From the NCBI GenBank assembly GCA_963740065.1, contig CAVUCS010000001.1, positions 558,001-622,000 of the forward strand: DNA of 64,000 nt, given 5' to 3'. The DNA is from DASVDE01 sp963740065 (lineage in GTDB: Bacteria > Actinomycetota > Thermoleophilia > Solirubrobacterales > 70-9). This document shows, one piece after another, positions 57,952-64,000 of the stretch. Both the position numbers and the translations under genes were made by a program. The notes beneath the pieces were generated by a model. That model searched no databases, was not told where the DNA came from, and saw only the letters and a program-made list of their open reading frames with translations. Every line of letters begins with the position of its first letter. Positions within the stretch are counted from its first letter, which is position 1.

Positions 57952-58916
57952 GGCACTTGCTCGGCGTCGATCAACTTTCCCGCGATGAGATCGAGGCGAT
58001 CCTCGAGCGCGCTGAGAGCTTCGCCGAGGTCGGTCGCCGCGACATCAAAAAAGTGCCGACTCTGCGCGGGCGCACCGTCGTCACCCTCTTTTATGAGTCG
58101 AGCACCCGCACCAGCTCTTCGTTCGAGCTGGCGGCGAAGCGGCTCTCCGCCGACCTCGTCTCGGTGAAGGCGGCAGGCTCCTCGGTGGACAAGGGAGAGT
58201 CGCTGAAGGACACGATCGCCACTCTTTCCGCCTACGACCCGGCGGCGATCGTCATCCGCCACCCCTACGCGGGGGCCGCCCAACTGGTCGCCGGATGGAC
58301 CGAAGCCGCCGTCATCAACGCCGGCGACGGCAAGCACGAGCACCCCAGCCAAGCGTTGCTGGATGTCTTCACCCTGTGTCGCCGTCTGGACACATTGGAG
58401 GGGAAGCGAATCTGGATCGTCGGTGACGTTCTGCACAGCCGCGTGGCCCGCTCCAACCTGATCGCCTTTCGCAAGATGGGCGCCGAGGTGACCGTCTGCG
58501 GCCCGCCGACGCTGATCCCGCGTGGGATCGAGGAGCTCGACTGCAAGGTCGCTCACTCTCTGGAAGATCTTGGCGAAGCGGACGTCGTCTACGCGCTTCG
58601 CATGCAACACGAGCGGATGAGAGAGAGCTTCGTTCCCTCGCTGCGCGAGTACGCGACCCACTTCCAGATCGACTCGCGCCGTCTTGGCTCTCGCCAACTG
58701 CTGATGCACCCGGGCCCAGTCAACCGCGGGGTGGAGCTCTCGGCTGGGGCGATCGATTCGCCGCAGTCGCTGATCGCAGAGCAGGTCGCCTCCGGCCTGG
58801 TCGTGCGGATGGCGATTCTCTATGAGTTGCTTGCGGGCAGCGAACGGCCCGCGCCCGCCGAGGGCGAGGACGCCGCCGAGCGACCGTCCCCAACTTCCAT
58901 AGGGCAGCCCGCGTGA
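57948..58916 (+). CDS. pyrB: Aspartate carbamoyltransferase catalytic subunit
   Basis: PyrB makes carbamoyl-aspartate from carbamoyl phosphate and aspartate. The 322-residue protein has the carbamoyl-phosphate loop F-Y-E-S-S-T-R-T-S-S-S-F-E, the K-G-E-S loop, H-P-S-Q-A-L-L-D and R-M-Q-H-E-R-M. The regulatory subunit PyrI is absent, as usual when PyrR controls the operon. Start ATG 57948 overlaps pyrR by four bases. Confidence 0.96.
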   Translation: MRHLLGVDQLSRDEIEAILERAESFAEVGRRDIKKVPTLRGRTVVTLFYESSTRTSSSFELAAKRLSADLVSVKAAGSSVDKGESLKDTIATLSAYDPAAIVIRHPYAGAAQLVAGWTEAAVINAGDGKHEHPSQALLDVFTLCRRLDTLEGKRIWIVGDVLHSRVARSNLIAFRKMGAEVTVCGPPTLIPRGIEELDCKVAHSLEDLGEADVVYALRMQHERMRESFVPSLREYATHFQIDSRRLGSRQLLMHPGPVNRGVELSAGAIDSPQSLIAEQVASGLVVRMAILYELLAGSERPAPAEGEDAAERPSPTSIGQPA

Positions 58917-60262
58917 GCCTCGCGGAAGCGCTCGACATGCGCTCCGGCGAGGGCGCCAACCTCGTTCTGCGCGGGGCCACCGTGCTCGACCCCGTCGCCG
59001 GGATCGATGGCTCCTACGATGTCGTGATCCGCGACGGCCGGGTCGCCGAGCTCTCATCTCCGGGGGCCGCCGAGGCAGACGGCCTTGAGGTCGTCGACGC
59101 CGAAAGCCTCCACGCCTTTCCCGGTTTCTTCGACCCGCATGTCCACCTGCGCACCCCGGGCCAGGAGTACAAAGAGGACATCGAGACGGGGACGCGCGCC
59201 GCCGCCGCCGGTGGCTACTGCGGCGTCCTCGCGATGGCCAATACCGATCCGACCGTTTCCACCGCCGCCGATGTCGAAGCTCTGCGCGAGCGAGCCCGCG
59301 CCGAGGCTTCGGTCCCGGTTGGATTCCTCGCCACCGTCACCCGCGGCATGGAAGGGGAAGAGCTGACCGAGATGGCGGAATTGCGGGATGCCGGCGCGGT
59401 CGGCTTTACCGATGACGGGCTGCCGATTCGAAGCGCCCGCATCCTGCGCCGCGCCCTCCAGTACCAGCGGCTCTGCGGAGGGGTCATCGCCCTGCACGAG
59501 GAGGACCCCGAGCTCTCCGGCGAGGGAGTCATGCACGAAGGGCCGGTCTCGGCCGCGCTCGGCTTGACCGGTATTCCCTCGGTCTCTGAGTCGACGATGA
59601 TCGCCCGCGATGCCGCGCTCGCCGGCTATGAGGGAGGGCGGATCCACGTTCAGCACCTCTCGGCCGCCGAGTCGGTTGAGGCGGTGCGCACCGCCAAGGC
59701 CGCCGGCGTGCAAATCAGCTGCGAAGCCTCCCCGCACCATCTCTGCTTCACGGACGAGGAGGTGCGCAGTCTTGACGCTCGCCGCTCCAAGATGAACCCT
59801 CCCCTGCGCGCCGAGACCGATCGGGAAGCCTTGATCGCCGGCCTGCGCGACGGCACGATCGATTGCATCGCCACCGACCACGCGCCGCACGCGACTGAGG
59901 AAAAGGAAGTTCCCTTCGAACAGGCAGCGATGGGCGTGACCGGCCTGGAAACGGCTTTCGCCGCGATCCACACTGACCTCGTCCTGCCAGGCGCGCTCGA
60001 CCTCGCTCTGGTGATCGAGCGAATGGCCGGCGGCGCCGAGCCCTTCGATTTGGAGCGCCCGAGCCTGGCGCCAGGCAGCGAGGCGAATATCGCCCTCTGC
60101 GACCTCAGCGCCGATTGGACGGTGGGGGAGGACGGATACGAGAGTCGCTCTCAAAACTCCTGGTGCGCCGGGCGCAGACTGAAGGGACGGGTGCTGATGA
60201 CCGTCGCCGGTGGCCAGGTCGCCTATCGGCTGCGCAGCTTCTCTCTGGGGGTGGCGGCGTGA
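58913..60262 (+). CDS. pyrC: Dihydroorotase
   Basis: The enzyme cyclises carbamoyl-aspartate to dihydroorotate. The 449-residue class I protein has the zinc motif D-P-H-V-H-L-R-T-P-G (H76, H78), the bridging-lysine replacement region near T-G-T-R-A-A-A, and later A-S-P-H-H-L and A-T-D-H-A-P-H. Start GTG 58913 overlaps pyrB; the stop overlaps carA. Confidence 0.95.
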   Translation: MSLAEALDMRSGEGANLVLRGATVLDPVAGIDGSYDVVIRDGRVAELSSPGAAEADGLEVVDAESLHAFPGFFDPHVHLRTPGQEYKEDIETGTRAAAAGGYCGVLAMANTDPTVSTAADVEALRERARAEASVPVGFLATVTRGMEGEELTEMAELRDAGAVGFTDDGLPIRSARILRRALQYQRLCGGVIALHEEDPELSGEGVMHEGPVSAALGLTGIPSVSESTMIARDAALAGYEGGRIHVQHLSAAESVEAVRTAKAAGVQISCEASPHHLCFTDEEVRSLDARRSKMNPPLRAETDREALIAGLRDGTIDCIATDHAPHATEEKEVPFEQAAMGVTGLETAFAAIHTDLVLPGALDLALVIERMAGGAEPFDLERPSLAPGSEANIALCDLSADWTVGEDGYESRSQNSWCAGRRLKGRVLMTVAGGQVAYRLRSFSLGVAA

Positions 60263-61371
60263 GTGCCTATGTCCTGCTGGAAGACGGCGCCCGCTTCGAC
60301 GGCGAAGCTGTCGGCGCGCTCGAGGCGATCACCGGTGAGGTCGTCTTCAATACCTCGATGACCGGCTACCAGGAGTCGGTCACCGACCCCTCCTACGCGG
60401 GTCAGATCATCGTCTTCACCTATCCGCTAATCGGCAACTACGGCGTCTCGGCGGCGGCGATGGAGTCCGACCGCATCCACGCGCGCGGGGTCGTCATGCG
60501 CGACGCCCACAACGGCGAAGACGTAGCCACCGCCGAAGGCGGTTGGCTCGACTGGCTCGGCGACTGTGGAGTGCCGGGGATCACGGGAGTCGACACGCGA
60601 GCGTTGGTCCGCCACATTCGCGACGCCGGCTCGATGCGCGGCGGCATCTTCCCGGGCGAGATGGTCGAGTCCGAGGCGCGCGAGCGGGTCGCCGCGGAGC
60701 CCTCGATGGACGGCGCCGACCTGGCTCGCACGGTAACTCCGCCCGAGCCGATCCGCTTTGAGGGCGACGGCGCCCACGTCGTCGGCATCGACACCGGGAT
60801 CAAGATGAGCATCGTCCGCCAATTACGCGAGCGCGGTTGCAGACTCACTCTGTTGCCCTGCACGACCGCCGCCGCGGACGTACTGGCGGAAGAGCCCGAT
60901 CTCGTTTTCCTCGCCAACGGCCCAGGCGACCCCGCCGCCTTGGGCTACGTCGTCGACACCGTCCGCGAGTTAATCGGGGAGAAGCCCGTCTTCGGCATCT
61001 GCCTCGGCCACCAGCTGCTCTGTCGCTCAGTCGGATTGGAGACCTTCAAGCTTCCCTTCGGCCATCGAGGCGCCAACCACCCGGTCAAGGACCTGGCAAC
61101 CGGCCAAATCGACATCACCTCCCAAAACCACGGCTTCGCCGTTCAGGGCCCCGGGGGCGAGTCGCGGATCGAGGGCGATGAACCGGTGCGCTGGGAAACC
61201 GACTTCGGCGCCGCCGAGCTTTCCCACCTCAATCTCTACGACCGCACGGTCGAGGGCCTGGTCTTGAAAGACGTCTCGGGGGCCACGGTCCAGTACCACC
61301 CCGAGGCAGGCCCGGGCCCGCACGACGCGCGCCATCTTTTCGACCGCTTCCTCGAGATGGCGGTGGCCTGA
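60259..61371 (+). CDS. carA: Carbamoyl-phosphate synthase small (glutaminase) subunit
   Basis: CarA hydrolyses glutamine and passes ammonia to CarB. The 370-residue protein starts at GTG 60259 (the longer frame to 60115 is inside pyrC). It has F-N-T-S-M-T-G-Y-Q-E in the N-terminal domain and a class I glutaminase with the nucleophile in G-I-C-L-G-H-Q and the histidine in Q-Y-H-P-E-A. Stop and carB start share one base (TGATG). Confidence 0.96.
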   Translation: MSAYVLLEDGARFDGEAVGALEAITGEVVFNTSMTGYQESVTDPSYAGQIIVFTYPLIGNYGVSAAAMESDRIHARGVVMRDAHNGEDVATAEGGWLDWLGDCGVPGITGVDTRALVRHIRDAGSMRGGIFPGEMVESEARERVAAEPSMDGADLARTVTPPEPIRFEGDGAHVVGIDTGIKMSIVRQLRERGCRLTLLPCTTAAADVLAEEPDLVFLANGPGDPAALGYVVDTVRELIGEKPVFGICLGHQLLCRSVGLETFKLPFGHRGANHPVKDLATGQIDITSQNHGFAVQGPGGESRIEGDEPVRWETDFGAAELSHLNLYDRTVEGLVLKDVSGATVQYHPEAGPGPHDARHLFDRFLEMAVA

Positions 61372-64000
61372 TGCCCCGCCGCGATGACATCCAAAAGATC
61401 ATGTTGATCGGCTCCGGGCCGATTGTGATCGGCCAGGCTGCCGAGTTCGACTACTCCGGTGCCCAAGCGTGCAAGGTGCTGCTGGAGGAGGGATACGAGG
61501 TCATTCTCGTCAATTCCAATCCGGCGACGATCATGACCGACCCCGAGTTCGCCACCGCCACCTACGTGGAGCCGCTGCTGCCCGGGCCGGTGGCGCGAAT
61601 CATCGAGAAGGAGCGCCCCGATGCGCTGTTGCCGACGCTCGGCGGGCAGACCGCGCTCAACGTGGCAATGGCCCTGCACGACAACGGCACCCTGGAGCGC
61701 TTCGGGGTCGAGCTGATCGGTGCCGACTACGGAGCGATCCACCGCGCCGAAGACCGCGAGGAGTTCCGCCGCACGATGGAAGCGGCCAACCTTCGGGTGC
61801 CGTGGTCGATGACGGTCGAAAGCCTCACCGAGGTCGACGGGGCCCTTGCTGACGGCCGCATCGCGCTGCCGGCAATCGTTCGCCCTGCGTTCACCATGGG
61901 CGGCGAGGGCGGCGGCGTGGGGAATACCGAGACTGAGTTGCGCCAGGTCGTCTCCGAGGGCCTCGCCGCAAGCCCGATCAACCAGGTCCTGATTGAGGAG
62001 TCGGTGATCGGCTGGGGCGAGTTTGAGTTGGAGGTGATGCGCGATCGCAACGACAACGTCGTGATCATCTGTTCGATCGAGAACGTCGACCCAATGGGGG
62101 TCCACACCGGTGACTCGGTCACCGTCGCCCCGGCGCAGACGCTCACCGACCCGCTCTACCAGGAGCTGCGAGACCAGGCGATCAAGGTGATCCGCGCGGT
62201 CGGCGTTGAGACCGGCGGCTCCAACGTCCAGTTCGCGGTCAACCCGGAGAACGGCGCGATCGTCGTGATCGAGATGAACCCACGCGTCTCACGCTCTTCC
62301 GCGCTCGCCTCGAAGGCGACCGGCTTCCCGATCGCCAAGATGGCGGCGAAGCTGGCGGTCGGTTACGCCCTGGAGGAGATTCCCAACGACATCACCCGCG
62401 CCACGCCCGCCGCTTTCGAGCCGACGATCGACTACGTGGTAACCAAGATCCCGCGCTTCGCTTTCGAGAAGTTCCCGGGCGCCGAAGGCCGGCTCTCGAC
62501 CTACATGCAGAGCGTCGGGGAGGCGATGGCGATCGGCCGCACCTTCCGCGAGTCCTTCGCCAAGGCGATGCGCTCGCGAGAGCTGGACGCGGCGCCGGAT
62601 TTCCCCGAGTCCGACGAGGAGCTGTTGGGGCAGATCGCGATTCCCTGCGCGGAGCGCTTCGACCAGATTCACGAGGCCTTTCGCCGCGGGCTCGAAATCG
62701 AGGCGGTGCACGAGCGCTGCCTGGTCGACCGCTGGTTTTTGCGCGAGCTGCAGGCGCTCGCTATCGAAGGCGATGGCACCGAGGGGCTCGCTCGCGCTTA
62801 CAAGGCGGTCGACACCTGCGCCGCTGAATTTGAGGCGGCGACCCCCTACTACTACTCAACGCACGAGCGACCCGGTCCCGACGGAGTTCCCGCCTCCGAA
62901 GTACGCCGTGGAGAGCGCGACTCGGTCGTCATCCTCGGCGCCGGCCCAAACCGAATTGGCCAGGGGATCGAGTTCGACTACTGCTGCGTGCACGCCGCGA
63001 TGACCGCGCGTGAGCTGGGCCGCGACGCGGTGATGATCAACTGCAACCCGGAGACGGTCTCCACCGACTACGACACCTCCGATCGCCTCTATTTCGAGCC
63101 GTTGACGGCGGAAGATGTGCTGGCCGTCTGTGCGCAAGAGCGTCCCGAGGGGGTAATCGTCCAGTTCGGCGGCCAAACGCCGCTGAAGTTGGCGCGCGAC
63201 CTGGAGGAGGCGGGCGTGCCGCTGCTCGGCACCCCGGTCGACGCAATCGACCTGGCCGAGGACCGCGGCCGCTTCGGCGCCTTGCTTCGGCGCCTCGACA
63301 TCGCCCACCCGCCTTACGGCACCGCGCTCTCCGCCGATGAGGCGACGGTGATCGCCGAGGAGGTTGGATTCCCGCTGTTGGTGCGTCCCTCGTATGTCCT
63401 CGGGGGTAGGGCGATGGAGATTTGTTACTCGACGGATGACCTCTCGGCGTACCTCGATGCCCACGTCAAGGCGGATCAGGAACACCCACTCCTGCTCGAC
63501 CGCTTCCTCGAGAACGCGATCGAGGTGGACGTTGACGCCCTCGCCGACGGCGAGGATGTCTGGGTCGCCGGGATCATGCAGCACGTCGAAGAGGCGGGCG
63601 TGCACTCCGGAGACTCCGCCTGCGTGATCCCGCCGATGAGCCTCGGCGAGGAGATGCTGGAGGAGATCCGCGCGACGACCAAGCTGATCGCCCTCGAGCT
63701 GGGCGTAATCGGCTTGATCAACATCCAGTACGCATTGGCGGGCTCAAAGCTGCACGTGATCGAGGCCAACCCCCGCGCCTCCCGAACGGTTCCGTTCGTT
63801 TCCAAGGCGATCGGCACGCCACTGGCCAAGGTCGCCGCCCGGCTGATGCTGGGAGAAAGACTCGCTGAGATGGAGCTGCCGGAGGCGCCTGCCGGCCACG
63901 TCAGCGTCAAGGAGGCGGTGTTGCCATTCGCCCGATTCGCCGGCGCCGATTCAGTTCTCGGGCCGGAAATGAAGAGCACCGGCGAAGTGATGGGGATCGC
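61371..64000 (+). CDS. carB: Carbamoyl-phosphate synthase large subunit (partial, runs off the window)
   Basis: From ATG 61371 the frame is open to the last base, giving at least 876 residues of a protein normally about 1,070 long. The first ATP-grasp half begins M-L-I-G-S-G-P-I-V-I-G-Q-A-A-E-F-D-Y and contains N-P-A-T-I-M-T-D-P and E-M-N-P-R-V-S-R-S-S-A-L-A-S-K. The second half begins I-L-G-A-G-P-N-R-I-G-Q-G-I-E-F-D-Y and contains E-A-N-P-R-A-S-R-T-V-P-F-V. The C-terminal allosteric domain is cut off by the window edge. It makes carbamoyl phosphate for pyrimidines and arginine. Confidence 0.96.
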   Translation, partial: MPRRDDIQKIMLIGSGPIVIGQAAEFDYSGAQACKVLLEEGYEVILVNSNPATIMTDPEFATATYVEPLLPGPVARIIEKERPDALLPTLGGQTALNVAMALHDNGTLERFGVELIGADYGAIHRAEDREEFRRTMEAANLRVPWSMTVESLTEVDGALADGRIALPAIVRPAFTMGGEGGGVGNTETELRQVVSEGLAASPINQVLIEESVIGWGEFELEVMRDRNDNVVIICSIENVDPMGVHTGDSVTVAPAQTLTDPLYQELRDQAIKVIRAVGVETGGSNVQFAVNPENGAIVVIEMNPRVSRSSALASKATGFPIAKMAAKLAVGYALEEIPNDITRATPAAFEPTIDYVVTKIPRFAFEKFPGAEGRLSTYMQSVGEAMAIGRTFRESFAKAMRSRELDAAPDFPESDEELLGQIAIPCAERFDQIHEAFRRGLEIEAVHERCLVDRWFLRELQALAIEGDGTEGLARAYKAVDTCAAEFEAATPYYYSTHERPGPDGVPASEVRRGERDSVVILGAGPNRIGQGIEFDYCCVHAAMTARELGRDAVMINCNPETVSTDYDTSDRLYFEPLTAEDVLAVCAQERPEGVIVQFGGQTPLKLARDLEEAGVPLLGTPVDAIDLAEDRGRFGALLRRLDIAHPPYGTALSADEATVIAEEVGFPLLVRPSYVLGGRAMEICYSTDDLSAYLDAHVKADQEHPLLLDRFLENAIEVDVDALADGEDVWVAGIMQHVEEAGVHSGDSACVIPPMSLGEEMLEEIRATTKLIALELGVIGLINIQYALAGSKLHVIEANPRASRTVPFVSKAIGTPLAKVAARLMLGERLAEMELPEAPAGHVSVKEAVLPFARFAGADSVLGPEMKSTGEVMGI

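Overview
The window is a GC-rich chromosome segment, very probably from an actinobacterium of the class Thermoleophilia (Solirubrobacterales-like). The grounds are inference: high GC throughout, a DUF3866-xerD pair, a CysO-type sulfur carrier, a PyrR-type leader ahead of the pyr operon, a fused SecDF, DUF6325 and SHOCT proteins, and tRNA genes without encoded CCA. Gene order is dense, with many 4-base ATGA/GTGA stop-start overlaps. Many first genes have a TANNNT -10 hexamer only 6-9 bases before the start codon, as expected for leaderless transcripts.

Layout. 1-6.7 kb holds DNA maintenance genes (DUF3866, xerD-like recombinase, mutM, recO, dgt, dnaG) and tRNA-Asn, with long perfect hairpins between transcription units. 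6.8-13.2 kb is accessory: a GT1 glycosyltransferase, an SDR, a redoxin-like lipoprotein, a lone Hpt protein, two frameshifted genes and a flippase-like membrane protein. At 13.2-15.5 kb a small, low-GC insertion sits in tRNA-Met. It is bounded by a 38-bp near-perfect copy of the tRNA 3' half and carries one recognisable gene, a Sll1717/FunZ-like P-loop ATPase. This is the best candidate for a poorly described system. 15.6-29.8 kb is envelope and signalling: a decayed nuclease, an acyltransferase-hydrolase fusion, lipoproteins, an RTX-like protein, an APC permease, a diguanylate cyclase and a Ser/Thr kinase.

29.9-45.3 kb is a conserved core: RpiR regulator, pdxS-pdxT, M29 aminopeptidase, yebC, ruvC-ruvA-ruvB, a zinc-ribbon/PAS-like protein, secDF, recJ and the (p)ppGpp synthetase/hydrolase. 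45.3-50.2 kb (minus strand) carries a HIT protein, phosphohexomutase, MBL hydrolase, lipid kinase and CorA. At 50.3-52.0 kb a SAM-I riboswitch with its terminator controls a threonine-synthase-like enzyme and CysO, which suggests a role in homocysteine/methionine synthesis. Nucleotide-sugar genes, a YedK/HMCES protein, tRNA-Arg and RNase Z follow. The window ends in the pyrimidine operon pyrR-pyrB-pyrC-carA-carB, with carB running off the edge.

At least five genes (GAP-family, FAD oxidoreductase, nuclease, metallopeptidase, YHYH lipoprotein) are broken by frameshifts. Four of them need the same +1 shift, so either base-insertion errors in the assembly or real decay must be considered.
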